DNA of 49,522 nucleotides from Candidatus Aminicenantota bacterium (GCA_026393865.1 JAPKZI010000230.1:1-49522), one strand, 5' to 3'. Positions 1-10,201 are shown, counted from the first letter of the stretch. Made by a program: numbers and translations. Notes: generated by a model from the sequence alone, not told the origin.

Positions 1-1041
1 GACATAGGCGTTCAGGTACTGTTTCTCGACGGTAAAAGCGGCCAGCTTGGCTCCTTCCTCGATATTTCCTCCCTGGGCCGCGGCCCGGCCCGCCGGAGCC
101 GCTTTGATGAGATGGTCATAGATGTTCTTGTCGTCGAGGTCGGCCGGGGGGAGATCATAATCGGCCTTGATCATGGCCAAGGCCGCTTCGGCGACGTCGG
201 GTTGTTCATGAACGACGGCGATCAGGTCGCCGGCCTGGACGACGCGGGCGCCGGGAACTTTTTCGGCTACGCTTATATCAAGCGTTTTCAGCTTCGCTCC
301 GTGGGCCGGCGGACGGAGGACCTTGCCGTAAAGCAGGCCGGGCAATCGGATGTCGCCGGCGTACTGGGCCTTGCCTGTAGCCTTGTCCAGGGCATCCCGC
401 CGGGCGGCCGGCTTCCCCATGACCTTGAATTCGGCCGGCTTTTTGAGGGCCGGCTTCTGCTTGGCCTGCCGGGCGATGGCTTTGCCCTGGGCCAGCTCGG
501 CGTATGTCACCTTCGTCTGGGGCCGGCTTTTATCGAAGACGGCGCCGTCGCGGGCTTCGAGTCGATCGAGCGGAACGTTGAGCTTCTCGGAAGCGAGCTC
601 CATGAGCACGACGCGCGCCTCGGCGGCCGCCGCCCGCAGGGGCGGGCCGAAGCTCCGCACGGTCAACGATCCGAACGTTCCCATGTCATAGGGACAAAGG
701 TCCGTATCGCCCAGAATGATGTCCACGGTCTCCGGCCGGACTTCGAGCTCTTCGGCAAGCATGAGCGGCAAAACGGTCATGGCCCCCTGTCCCTGCTCGA
801 TCTTGCCCGTGAAGAGAGTGACCCGGCCGTCTCCCCCGATCCTGAGGAAGGCGTTGAAATCCGAGGGCAGGCCGCCCCGGCCCGCTTGAGGGCGGGTCGG
901 CTCCTGAGCGAAAATCATGTCGCCGGCGGAGAAAAAGATGACGATGCCCCCGCCGAAAAGCTTGAGGAATTCCCGGCGGTCGATGGCCACGGGAAGGCCG
1001 CTGCCGTTCGATTCCAATAGCGGATATTTTTCGTCGCTCAT
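1..1041 (-). CDS. Xanthine dehydrogenase/aldehyde oxidase-type molybdopterin-binding large subunit (partial, runs off left edge)
   Basis: Reverse strand reads MSDEKYPLLESNGSGLPVAIDRREFLKLFGGGIVIFFSAGDMIFAQ...FLRIGGDGRVTLFTGKIEQGQGAMTVLPLMLAEEL...; stop-free to the window edge (so absent from the ORF track); 4-nt overlap with the upstream 2Fe-2S subunit gene. Confidence 0.85.
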   Translation of the reverse strand, partial: MSDEKYPLLESNGSGLPVAIDRREFLKLFGGGIVIFFSAGDMIFAQEPTRPQAGRGGLPSDFNAFLRIGGDGRVTLFTGKIEQGQGAMTVLPLMLAEELEVRPETVDIILGDTDLCPYDMGTFGSLTVRSFGPPLRAAAAEARVVLMELASEKLNVPLDRLEARDGAVFDKSRPQTKVTYAELAQGKAIARQAKQKPALKKPAEFKVMGKPAARRDALDKATGKAQYAGDIRLPGLLYGKVLRPPAHGAKLKTLDISVAEKVPGARVVQAGDLIAVVHEQPDVAEAALAMIKADYDLPPADLDDKNIYDHLIKAAPAGRAAAQGGNIEEGAKLAAFTVEKQYLNAYV

Positions 1042-1520
1042 TTCGTCACCGCTCCTTTCATCCGCGAGGCCGCTTCCTCGATCGCCCGGACGACACGGTT
1101 GTGCGTTCCGCAGCGGCAGAGATGGTCCTCCATGCCCTTGAGGATGTCCGCTCTCGACGGCCGCGGGTTCTTCTGCAGGAAACCGACCGCTTCGACGATC
1201 ATGCCCGACGTGCAGAATCCGCACTGCATGGCCTCGTGCTTGATGAACGCGTCCTGGACCGGATGGAGACGGCCGTCCTGGACCAGCCCCTCGATCGTGA
1301 CGACGGATTTGCCGGCGACGTTCTTAACGGGATAGCCGCAGGACCGCGTCGGGTCGCCGTTGACGAGGACCGTGCACGAGCCGCAATATCCCTCGCCGCA
1401 GCCGCATTTCGTCCCCGTCAGGCCGATATCGGTCCGCAGGACCCACAGGAGCATCCTCTCCCCGTCCACTTCCAGACGGACGGATTTGTCGTTGAGTTTG
1501 AACTGAATGGACTCTTTCAT
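1038..1520 (-). CDS. (2Fe-2S)-binding small subunit of a molybdenum hydroxylase (CoxS/IorA-like)
   Basis: CGCGEGYCGSCTVLVNG and CGFCTSGMIVEA...CRCGTHNRVVRAI cysteine motifs of the XDH-family 2Fe-2S subunit; start placed at MKESIQ rather than the upstream ORF start. Confidence 0.9.
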   Translation of the reverse strand: MKESIQFKLNDKSVRLEVDGERMLLWVLRTDIGLTGTKCGCGEGYCGSCTVLVNGDPTRSCGYPVKNVAGKSVVTIEGLVQDGRLHPVQDAFIKHEAMQCGFCTSGMIVEAVGFLQKNPRPSRADILKGMEDHLCRCGTHNRVVRAIEEAASRMKGAVTK

Positions 1521-1643
1521 GCCGCCCTCCCCATGAAACAAACATGCGATGAAAAAAAGTTATCACAGGGAAGGGGGGATGTCAAAAAAGATTAACCGAG
1601 AACAAATCGCGTTTTAAGCCGCGGACGCGAGCAGAAATAGCAT

Positions 1644-1673
1644 TTGACTTTTTTAAAGACGAAGCGGGATAAT
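1644..1673 (+). promoter_or_regulatory. sigma70-like promoter for the GloVer repeat protein
   Basis: TTGACT-18 nt-GATAAT about 125 nt upstream of the ATG. Confidence 0.4.
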
Positions 1674-1798
1674 ATGTTCGGGATTAAAGCAGTTTCAACG
1701 GATAAGGCAGCTGTATCTTTTTTAGTAGCCTTTCAATCATTATTTTTTTTCGGCGGGGCGCGAGAGCGGAGTGCCAGAATGGCAAGAGAGGAATAACG

Positions 1799-4700
1799 AT
1801 GCCTTCCGATTCTTCCAAAAAACTATCAAATAGGAATCGCTTTCCTCTTACATCCCCTGGTGGGATGGATCTGAAAAAAGGACTTTTCGGGGCGATCGTT
1901 TTTATCGGCATCCTCATCGGATTCGCTTTGTGCCTATCCGCCCAGGTCAATCTATTGCACATTTTCAAGCCGACCGGGGCCTACGCGCCTGGAGGGACTT
2001 TAATCACGGATGGGACGTACTTCTATGGAATGACGGCAAGGGGTGGAGATTTCTTATGGGGGACTATTTTCCGTGTCCAGCCGGGTGAGAGCGGAATCCT
2101 GTTGCTCCATAGCTTTGCCGGGGGCGCCGCGGACGGGAGATACCCTCATGGTTCTCTGATCGTCTCTGACGGAAGACTCTACGGAATGACGTATAATGGA
2201 GGCGCCAGTGATCGGGGAACTATCTTCAAGATCAATCCCGACGGCAGCGGATTTGCGCTCCTCCATACCTTTGCCGGGGGCGCCGGCGATGGTCGATATC
2301 CTCATGGTTCTCTGATCTGCTCCGGCGGGGTGCTCTATGGAATGACGGAGGAGGGCGGCGCTAGTAATCGGGGAACTATCTTCAAGATCAATCCCGACGG
2401 CAGCGGATTTGCGCTCCTCCATACCTTTGCCGGGGGCTCCGAGGACGGTCAATATCCTTATGGTTCTCTAATCAGCTCCGACGGGGTGCTCTATGGAATG
2501 ACACATGCTGGCGGCGCCAGTAATAATGGAACTATCTTCAGGGTCAAGACGTCCGGCGGCGGGTTTGAACTGCTCCGCTCGTTTGCCGGGGGCGCCGGGG
2601 ACGGTCAATATCCTTATGGTTCTCTAATCAGCTCCGACGGGGTGCTCTATGGAATGACACATGCTGGCGGCGCCAGTGATAAGGGAACTATCTTCAAGGT
2701 CAATCCCGACGGCGGCGGGTTTGCATTGCTCCGCTCGTTTGCCGGAGGCTTTGGGGACGGGTGTAATCCTCGTGATTCTCTGATCTGCTCCGGCGGGGTG
2801 CTCTATGGAATGACGCAGGAGGGCGGCGCCAGTGATCGGGGCACTATTTTTAAGATCAATCCTGACGGCAGCGGATTCGCTAAGCTCCATACCTTTGCCG
2901 GGGGCTCCGAGGACGGTCAATATCCTCTTGGTTCTCTGATCGTCTCTGACGGAACACTCTACGGAATGACGTATGAGGGCGGCGCCAGTAATAATGGAAC
3001 TATCTTCAAGGTCAAGACGTCCGGCGGCGGGTTTGCACTGCTCCGCTCGTTTGCCGGGGGCGCCGGGGAGGGGAAAAATCCTGGTGGTTCTCTGATCGTT
3101 TCCGGCGGAGTGCTCTACGGAATGACGAGCGAGGGCGGCGCTAGTAATCGGGGCACTATCTTCAAGATCAATCCCGACGGCAGCGGATTTGCGCTCCTCC
3201 ATACTTTTGCCGGGGGCGCCGGCGGTGGTCAATATCCTTATGGTTCTCTAATCAGCTCCGACGGGGTGCTCTATGGAATGACGTATGAGGGCGGCGCCAG
3301 TAATAATGGAACTATCTTCAAGGTCCATACGTCCGGCGGCGAGTTTGTACTGCTCCGCTCGTTTGCCGGGGGCGCCGGGGACGGGAGAAACCCTTATGGT
3401 TCTCTGATTTACTCAAGCGGCGTGCTCTATGGAATGACACAAAATGGAGGCGCCAGTGATAAGGGAACTATCTTCAAGGTCAATACGTCCGGCGGCGGGT
3501 TTGCGCTCCTCCATGCCTTTGCCGGGGGCGTCGGCGATGGTCAATATCCTAATGGTTCTCTGATCATCTCCGGCGGGGTGCTCTATGGAATGACGCAGGA
3601 GGGCGGCGCCAGTGATAAGGGAACTATCTTCAAGGTCAATACGGCCGGCGGCGAGTTTGCACTGCTCCGCTCGTTTGCCGGGGGCGCCGGGGACGGGAGA
3701 AACCCTTATGGTTCTCTAATCAACTCCGACGGGGTGCTCTATGGAATGACACATAATGGCGGCGCTAGTGATAAGGGAACTATCTTCAAGGTCAATACCT
3801 CCGGCGGCGGGTTTGCACTGCTCCGAACGTTTCCCAGAGGCGCCGGGGACGGGTATTTCCCTGCGGATTCTCTAATCATCTCCGGCGGCACGCTCTACGG
3901 AATGACGAATAAGGGCGGTGACAGTGATCTGGGCACTATCTTCAAGATCAATCCCGATGGCAGCGGATTCGCTTGGCTCCATAGATTTGTCGGGGGCTCC
4001 GAGGACGGCCAGTATCCTTATGGTTCTCTGATCATCTCCGGCGGCGTGCTCTACGGAATGACGTATGAGGGCGGCGATGCCGACTGGGGAACGGTGTTTT
4101 CCAAAGAATTACCGACATCGACCATTTCCGGAACGGTCAAAGTCGGCCAGACGGCCTTGGAGAACGTGGTGATGTCGGGTCTTACGGGAACCGTGAAGAC
4201 AAACACCTCGGGCCAGTACACGGCCACGGTTTACTACGACTGGTCGGGGACGGTGACGCCGACGCTCGCCGGATATGCCTTCGATCCGGCGAATAAAGCC
4301 TATGCCTCGGTCACTTCGAACCAAACCCAGAACTACGCCGCGACGCTCTTGACTTACACGGTCTCGGGCACGGTGAAAGTCGGAGAGACGGCCCTCGAGA
4401 ACGTCGTCATGGCCGGTCTCCCGGGAACCGTGAAGACCAACGCCTCCGGCCAGTACTCCGGGACGGTCGACTACGGCTGGTCCGGGACGGTGACGCCGAC
4501 ACTCGCCGGCTATACCTTCGATCCGGCGGATAAAGCCTATGCCTCGGTCACTTCGAGCCAGATCCAGAACTATGCCGCGACGCTCCTGACTTACACGGTC
4601 TCGGGCACGGTGAAAGTCGGAGAGACGGCCCTCGAGAATGTCGTCATGGCCGGTCTCCCGGGAACCGTAAAGACCAACGCCTCCGGCCAGTACTCCGGGA

Positions 4701-6454
4701 CGGTCGACTACGGTTGGTCCGGGACGGTGACGCCTACCCTCACCGGCTACACGTTCGATCCTGCGAGCAAATCGTATACAAACGTGACCTCGAACCAGAC
4801 GTCCCAAAACTACGCGGCGACGCTCAACCGGCTTCCCCAGATCGGGCTGTCGAGAACAAATCTCAATTTCGGGGCGACGAGCGGAGGGACGGGCACCTCG
4901 GCTCAAAAAGTCGTCGCTTCGAACGCCGGCGGGGGGATTTTGAATTGGTCGGCGATTTCGAGTGCGACCTGGCTTTCGTATTCGCCCGGGTCGGGGACGG
5001 GATCGGGCGTCATCCAGGTCGGCGTCAATCCGGCCGGGCAGGCGGTGGGGACGCAGACAGGGACGGTCACGATCTCGGATCCGAACGCAACCAATAGTCC
5101 CCAGACGATCAACGTCACGCTGACGGTCAAGGCGGCCGGGACGAGCACGGTCCCCTTCGGGGATTTTGCCACGCCTCTGGACGGGACGACGGGAGTTACC
5201 GGCGCGATCCCGGTGACGGGCTGGGTGGTGGACGATGTGGAGGTCGTCAAGGTGGAGATCCTGCGGGACAACGTCGCGGGGGAGACGCCCGGCCAGTGGG
5301 CCATCGGCGACGCCATCTTCGTCGAGGGTGCACGGCCCGACGTTGAGCAAGCGTACCCTGACTATCCTTTGAACTACCGGACCGGATGGGGTTACATGAT
5401 GTTGACGAATTTTTTACCAAACAAGGGAAATGGGACGTATAAGCTCTACGCTTACGCCACGGATAAGGAAGGGAACCAGGTATTATTAGGGACAAAGACG
5501 ATCACCTGTTCCAACGCTACGGCGGTGAAGCCCTTCGGGACGATCGATAGCCCCTCGCAGGGCGGGGACGCCTCGGGAAATCCTTATCTAAACTTTGGCT
5601 GGGTGCTGACGCCGCTGACAAAGACGGTGCCCCAGAACGGATCGACGATCCTGGTGTATGTGGACGGGGCGTATGTGGGGAACCTAGGGACGGCGCCTAA
5701 CGTTTATGACCAATATAGGGTGGACGTATCGACGGCGTTTCCGGGATTGAACAACACGGGGGCGCCCGGAGCAGGCGGGCCGGTGGGGGCATATTTCCTG
5801 GACACGACGAAGTACCCGAACGGGGTGCATACGATCGCGTGGGTTGCGACGGACGACGGGGGGGCGGCGGACGGGATCGGCTCACGCTATTTCAACATCA
5901 TCAATACGGGCACGAACGGGCAAATTAGCGCAGAAGCTCGGGCTATGGATCTGAGTTCGCCTCTGTCTTTTGGCACCGTGACCTTCGAATCCCTGGCCGA
6001 GCTGTACGTTTCTTTCGATTCTCTTTGGTTGAAGCGCGGGTTTGAGAGAGACAGACCGGCGGAAAAAGTGATGCCTGATGACTTCGGCCTGTCCAAGATC
6101 ATGATCGAGGAGGTCGGACTTTTGGAAATATCTCTAGATCCGAATAATCCCCCCCCGCCCCCCTTTAGAAAGGGGGGGGAAGTCTCAAAGTACGCCGGAA
6201 AAGTGGGGGAGGAAATGCGGCATTCGGGCTTTAGAGAAGCCGGGGAAAATGTCCGCTATTCAGGTTATCAGATCGTCGGCGATGAACTGCGCCCGCTGCC
6301 GATCGGCTCGACCCTCGATCCCTGGAACGGCCGCTTCTCCTGGATGCCGGGACCGGGTTTCCTGGGTGATTATGATTTCGTGTTGGTGAGGGAAGATACG
6401 GCCGGATCCATGATGAAGACGAGGTTGAGGATTCGAATTCTGCCTAAGTTCTAA
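1799..6454 (+). CDS. Secreted GloVer-type (TIGR03803-like) tandem repeat protein with carboxypeptidase-regulatory-like, BACON-like and Ig-like C-terminal modules
   Basis: 1551 aa; signal peptide-like N-terminus (MDLKKGLFGAIVFIGILIGFALCLSA, possible alternative start 1865); repeated GTIFKINPDGSGFALLHTFAGGxxDGxYPxGSLIxSxGVLYGMT; three VSGTVKVGETALENVVM repeats; LNFGATSGG...LNWSA...TVTISDPNATNSPQTINVTLTVK. Confidence 0.85.
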   Translation: MPSDSSKKLSNRNRFPLTSPGGMDLKKGLFGAIVFIGILIGFALCLSAQVNLLHIFKPTGAYAPGGTLITDGTYFYGMTARGGDFLWGTIFRVQPGESGILLLHSFAGGAADGRYPHGSLIVSDGRLYGMTYNGGASDRGTIFKINPDGSGFALLHTFAGGAGDGRYPHGSLICSGGVLYGMTEEGGASNRGTIFKINPDGSGFALLHTFAGGSEDGQYPYGSLISSDGVLYGMTHAGGASNNGTIFRVKTSGGGFELLRSFAGGAGDGQYPYGSLISSDGVLYGMTHAGGASDKGTIFKVNPDGGGFALLRSFAGGFGDGCNPRDSLICSGGVLYGMTQEGGASDRGTIFKINPDGSGFAKLHTFAGGSEDGQYPLGSLIVSDGTLYGMTYEGGASNNGTIFKVKTSGGGFALLRSFAGGAGEGKNPGGSLIVSGGVLYGMTSEGGASNRGTIFKINPDGSGFALLHTFAGGAGGGQYPYGSLISSDGVLYGMTYEGGASNNGTIFKVHTSGGEFVLLRSFAGGAGDGRNPYGSLIYSSGVLYGMTQNGGASDKGTIFKVNTSGGGFALLHAFAGGVGDGQYPNGSLIISGGVLYGMTQEGGASDKGTIFKVNTAGGEFALLRSFAGGAGDGRNPYGSLINSDGVLYGMTHNGGASDKGTIFKVNTSGGGFALLRTFPRGAGDGYFPADSLIISGGTLYGMTNKGGDSDLGTIFKINPDGSGFAWLHRFVGGSEDGQYPYGSLIISGGVLYGMTYEGGDADWGTVFSKELPTSTISGTVKVGQTALENVVMSGLTGTVKTNTSGQYTATVYYDWSGTVTPTLAGYAFDPANKAYASVTSNQTQNYAATLLTYTVSGTVKVGETALENVVMAGLPGTVKTNASGQYSGTVDYGWSGTVTPTLAGYTFDPADKAYASVTSSQIQNYAATLLTYTVSGTVKVGETALENVVMAGLPGTVKTNASGQYSGTVDYGWSGTVTPTLTGYTFDPASKSYTNVTSNQTSQNYAATLNRLPQIGLSRTNLNFGATSGGTGTSAQKVVASNAGGGILNWSAISSATWLSYSPGSGTGSGVIQVGVNPAGQAVGTQTGTVTISDPNATNSPQTINVTLTVKAAGTSTVPFGDFATPLDGTTGVTGAIPVTGWVVDDVEVVKVEILRDNVAGETPGQWAIGDAIFVEGARPDVEQAYPDYPLNYRTGWGYMMLTNFLPNKGNGTYKLYAYATDKEGNQVLLGTKTITCSNATAVKPFGTIDSPSQGGDASGNPYLNFGWVLTPLTKTVPQNGSTILVYVDGAYVGNLGTAPNVYDQYRVDVSTAFPGLNNTGAPGAGGPVGAYFLDTTKYPNGVHTIAWVATDDGGAADGIGSRYFNIINTGTNGQISAEARAMDLSSPLSFGTVTFESLAELYVSFDSLWLKRGFERDRPAEKVMPDDFGLSKIMIEEVGLLEISLDPNNPPPPPFRKGGEVSKYAGKVGEEMRHSGFREAGENVRYSGYQIVGDELRPLPIGSTLDPWNGRFSWMPGPGFLGDYDFVLVREDTAGSMMKTRLRIRILPKF
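1985..4105 (+). repeat. Tandem repeat array of ~14 units, 156 nt (52 aa) each, in coding sequence
   Basis: ctatgg of the GVLYGMT motif at 2335, 2491, 2647, 2803: exact 156-nt spacing; 14 YGMT motifs counted in the protein. Confidence 0.85.
4124..4830 (+). repeat. Three tandem ~237-nt coding repeats (carboxypeptidase-regulatory-like)
   Basis: gtctcgggcacggtgaaagtcgg at 4361 and 4598 (237 nt apart); copies 2 and 3 nearly identical. Confidence 0.8.
6147..6184. repeat. C-rich/G-rich palindromic repeat inside CDS
   Basis: atccccccccgcccccctttagaaagggggggga inverted repeat, translated as NNPPPPPFRKGGE; same type as copies at 23098, 27485, 27568, 36235. Confidence 0.7.
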
Positions 6455-6469
6455 CCGCCCCGAACCGCC

Positions 6470-7027
6470 CTAGATCTGCATGATCTCTTTTTCTTTGGCC
6501 GCGGCGACTTCTTCGGTCTTCTTGGTGAAATCGTCGGTGAGCTTCTGGAGTTCCTCGAGACCCTTGAACTTGTCGTCCTCGGCGATCTCTTTTTCCTTCT
6601 CCAGCTCCTCGATGAATTCCTTGGTCTCGCGGCGCATGTTGCGGAGGGCGGTCTTCTCGTCCTCGAGCATCTTTTTGACGCCCTTGACGATCTCACGCCG
6701 CCGCTCTTCATCCAGGGGCGGGATGGGGATCTTGAGGACCTTGCCGTCGTTGATCGGGTTCAGGCCCAGGCCGGCCGCCTTGACGGCCTTGTCGAGCACT
6801 TCAAGGAGCGACGCGTCATACGGCTGGACGGTGATAAGGCTGGGATCGGGGATGCCGATCTTGGCCATTTGGTTGACCGGCGTGGCGACGCCGTAATAAT
6901 CAGCCTTGATGTCTTCGAAGATGGCCAGGTTGGCTCGGCCCGTCCGAAGTTTGCTCAATTCCCTGCGGAAATGCTCCAAGGATGTTTTGAACTTCTTCTC
7001 GAGATCCCGTAAGACGTCTTTGACCAT
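6470..7027 (-). CDS. frr: Ribosome recycling factor
   Basis: 185 aa, MVKDVLRDLEKKFKTSLEHFRRELSKLRTGRANLAIFEDIKADYYG..., located after pyrH. Confidence 0.97.
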   Translation of the reverse strand: MVKDVLRDLEKKFKTSLEHFRRELSKLRTGRANLAIFEDIKADYYGVATPVNQMAKIGIPDPSLITVQPYDASLLEVLDKAVKAAGLGLNPINDGKVLKIPIPPLDEERRREIVKGVKKMLEDEKTALRNMRRETKEFIEELEKEKEIAEDDKFKGLEELQKLTDDFTKKTEEVAAAKEKEIMQI

Positions 7028-7048
7028 GGTTCGCCCTTTCGGAAAGAA

Positions 7049-7768
7049 TCAATAGACCTTGGTGCCGATGTCCTCGCCGAGGACGGCCCGTTTGATGTTG
7101 CCGTTTTTCCTCAGGTTGAAGACGACGATCGGCAGGTCGTTGTCCTTGCACAGGGAAATGGCCGTGGCGTCCATCACCTGGAGCCCCCGCTTGAGGACAT
7201 CCATAAAGCGAATGGAGTCGAACCGTTTCGCTTTCTTGTCCTTCATCGGGTCGGCGGTGTAGACGCCGTCGACCTTGGTCGCCTTGAGGATCACTTCGGC
7301 CTTGATCTCCAGGGCCCGCAGGGCGGCCGCCGTGTCCGTCGTGAAATAGGGGCTGCCGAGGCCGGCGCTGAAAATGACGACGCGGCCCTTTTCCAGGTGC
7401 CGGATGGAGCGCCGCCGGATGAAAGGCTCGGCCATCGCCCGGATCTCGAGCGCCGAGACGTGGCGGGTGAAGACGCCCAGCTTCTCCAGGGCGTTCTGGA
7501 GGGCGATGCCGTTCATGATCGTGGCCAGGAGGCCCATCTGATCGGCCGAGACCCGGTCGAGACCCTCGGCCGTGCCGTGAATGCCGCGGAAGATGTTCCC
7601 CCCGCCGATCATGACGGCGATCTGAACGCCCAGGGCGTGGACGTCTTTGATCTCCTGGGCGATCGACAGGGTCGTCTTGAAATCGATGCCGTAGTCCAGC
7701 TTTCCCAGGAGGGATTCGCCGGAAAGCTTCAGCAAGATCCTTTGATAGGCTGGCTTCGGCGCGGACAT
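7049..7768 (-). CDS. pyrH: UMP kinase
   Basis: [15 protein letters not shown]...GGGNIFRG...[11 protein letters not shown]; between tsf and frr. Confidence 0.97.
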   Translation of the reverse strand: MSAPKPAYQRILLKLSGESLLGKLDYGIDFKTTLSIAQEIKDVHALGVQIAVMIGGGNIFRGIHGTAEGLDRVSADQMGLLATIMNGIALQNALEKLGVFTRHVSALEIRAMAEPFIRRRSIRHLEKGRVVIFSAGLGSPYFTTDTAAALRALEIKAEVILKATKVDGVYTADPMKDKKAKRFDSIRFMDVLKRGLQVMDATAISLCKDNDLPIVVFNLRKNGNIKRAVLGEDIGTKVY

Positions 7769-7774
7769 CGGCGT

Positions 7775-8368
<594 letters not shown>

Positions 8369-8403
8369 GATGAACTCCTTCGTTGATTCCGATGCAGGGC
8401 GGC

Positions 8404-9180
8404 TCAGGCCGTCCCGCCGCCTTCGAGCTCCGCGTCCGGCTCCGCGCCGGCTGGGGACTCCGTCGCCTTCTTGTCCTGGGCCATTCCTTTTTGGATGCGG
8501 CTTTTCTTCCCTTCGAGGATCGCGTCCGCCACCTTGTTGGCGAAGAGCTCGATGGCCCGGACCGCGTCGTCGTTGCCGGGGATCGGATAGGTCAGGTTGT
8601 CCGGATCACCGTTGGTATCGACGATGGCGATGATCGGGATGTTCAACTTCAGCGCTTCCGAGATGGCGATCTCCTCGTTCGACGAATCGATGATGAACAC
8701 CGCTCCCGGCTTGCCGGTCATGCTCTTGATACCGCCCAGGTTCTTGGACAGCTTTCGGTAGACCTTGTCCTGTTTGGACTGGTCCTTCTTCGAGAGCAGG
8801 TCCCAGCGGCCGTCCTCCCGCATCTCCTCGAGCTCGATGAGCTTGTCGATGCTGCCCCGGATGACTTTGAAATTCGTCAACAGGCCGCCGAGCCAGCGCT
8901 GATTGACGTAGCTCGACTCGCACCGGCCGGCCGCGTCGCGGATGATGTCCTGGGCCTGTTTCTTGGTGCCGACGAAGAGGATGTTCTGGCCGTTCTCGGA
9001 CAGGGTCCGGATGAACTGGAGGGCCTCTTTGAAGACCTTGACCGTCTTCTGGAGGTCGATGATATAGATGCCGTTGCGCTGGCCGTAGATGAACTCTTTC
9101 ATTTTGGGGTTCCACCGCTTGGTCTGGTGGCCGAAATGCACGCCGGCTTCCAAAAGCTCCTTCATAGATACTTGGACCAT
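8404..9180 (-). CDS. rpsB: 30S ribosomal protein S2
   Basis: [43 protein letters not shown]. Confidence 0.97.
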   Translation of the reverse strand: MVQVSMKELLEAGVHFGHQTKRWNPKMKEFIYGQRNGIYIIDLQKTVKVFKEALQFIRTLSENGQNILFVGTKKQAQDIIRDAAGRCESSYVNQRWLGGLLTNFKVIRGSIDKLIELEEMREDGRWDLLSKKDQSKQDKVYRKLSKNLGGIKSMTGKPGAVFIIDSSNEEIAISEALKLNIPIIAIVDTNGDPDNLTYPIPGNDDAVRAIELFANKVADAILEGKKSRIQKGMAQDKKATESPAGAEPDAELEGGGTA

Positions 9181-9198
9181 GGCCTTCCTCCGTTCGCC

Positions 9199-9603
9199 TT
9201 AACGTTTATGATACTGCGGAGCTTTGCGGGCGCCGAGCAATCCGTATTTCTTCCGTTCCTTGATCCGCGAATCCCGGGTCAGCAGGCCGGCGGCCTTGAG
9301 CGTCGGCTTGAGCTCCCGGTTGAACTCGAGCAGGGCGCGCGCGACGCCGAGCCGGATGGCCTCGGACTGGGCCCGCACGCCCCCGCCCTCGATGCGCAGG
9401 AAGACGTCGAACTTGTCCTGCGTCTCGGTCAGCATGAACGGCTGTTTGACGGTCAGCTTGTAGGATTCGAGATGGAAATAGTCGTCGAAGGGCCGGACCC
9501 GTTTATTGACGAAAAGCGTGATCTCGCCTTTGCCGGAGCGCAGGAAGACCCGGGCGATGGACGTTTTCCGTTTTCCCGTGCCGTAATATTGGATTAGACT
9601 CAA
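9199..9603 (-). CDS. rpsI: 30S ribosomal protein S9
   Basis: YYGTGKRKTSIARVFLRSGKGEITLFVNKR...RKKYGLLGARKAPQYHKR. Confidence 0.97.
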   Translation of the reverse strand: MSLIQYYGTGKRKTSIARVFLRSGKGEITLFVNKRVRPFDDYFHLESYKLTVKQPFMLTETQDKFDVFLRIEGGGVRAQSEAIRLGVARALLEFNRELKPTLKAAGLLTRDSRIKERKKYGLLGARKAPQYHKR

Positions 9604-9611
9604 TGGGCCTC

Positions 9612-10040
9612 CTAAAACGTGTATTCTTTCGGGTTCTGGGCCTCGTGAGGATGGGTCGGCCCGCGGTAGACCTTAAGCTTCTTGTAGACCGAGCGGCCGA
9701 GCTTGTTCTTGGGGATCATGCCCCACACGGCTCGCTTGATCGCCTCCTCGGGCTTCCTGGCCAGGAGGTCCTCGAGAACCTCGGTCTTCAATCCTCCCGG
9801 GTACTGGGAATGCGAATAGTATTCCTTTTTGGCGAGCTTCCGGCCCGTGACCGTTACCTTTTCGGCGTTGATCACGATGACGAAATCACCCGTATCGAGG
9901 AAATTGGAGAACTGCGGTTTATTCTTGCCCCGGAGCAGCACCGCCACCCGCGTGGCCAGGCGTCCCAGGATCTTGCCGTCGGCGTTGATCACCCACCATT
10001 TCTTCTCGATGTCATCCTTTTTTGGGACAAAAGTCTTCAT
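9612..10040 (-). CDS. rplM: 50S ribosomal protein L13
   Basis: MKTFVPKKDDIEKKWWVINADGKILGRLATRVAVLLRGKNKPQF...; start at MKTF. Confidence 0.96.
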   Translation of the reverse strand: MKTFVPKKDDIEKKWWVINADGKILGRLATRVAVLLRGKNKPQFSNFLDTGDFVIVINAEKVTVTGRKLAKKEYYSHSQYPGGLKTEVLEDLLARKPEEAIKRAVWGMIPKNKLGRSVYKKLKVYRGPTHPHEAQNPKEYTF

Positions 10041-10109
10041 CCTAGAGTACCTCAAACGATAAATTTTTAAACGACTTATGAGTTTTCGTTTAAGTTAAAA
10101 GGCTGCAAT

Positions 10110-10138
10110 AAGATACTAAATTCCGGCCTTAAAGTCAA
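10110..10138 (-). promoter_or_regulatory. sigma70-like promoter for the rplM operon
   Basis: reverse strand TTGACT-17 nt-TATCTT upstream of rplM. Confidence 0.55.
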
Positions 10139-10162
10139 CCATCCCCTGTTTTTTTCAGCCCC

Positions 10163-10201
10163 TCCAAAAAAATCTCCCTTCCCTCGTCCTGGAGGGAAGG
10201 G
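10163..10201 (-). terminator. Rho-independent terminator of the TPR lipoprotein-like gene
   Basis: reverse strand CCCTTCCCTC-6 nt-GAGGGAAGGG followed by AGATTTTTTT. Confidence 0.6.

Noticed and set aside
112-1020. 302-aa forward ORF
   Set aside because: Antisense shadow of the molybdenum hydroxylase large subunit; low-complexity GC-rich translation with no recognisable family.
1985-4105. Regular 156-nt repeats suggesting CRISPR or satellite DNA
   Set aside because: Contiguous, codon-phased, no unique spacers; encodes the GloVer motif.
4109-5350. 413-aa reverse ORF
   Set aside because: Antisense to the GloVer protein; repetitive Arg/Gly/Asp-rich translation mirrors the coding repeats.
8383-9597. 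404-aa forward ORF
   Set aside because: Antisense across rpsB and rpsI.
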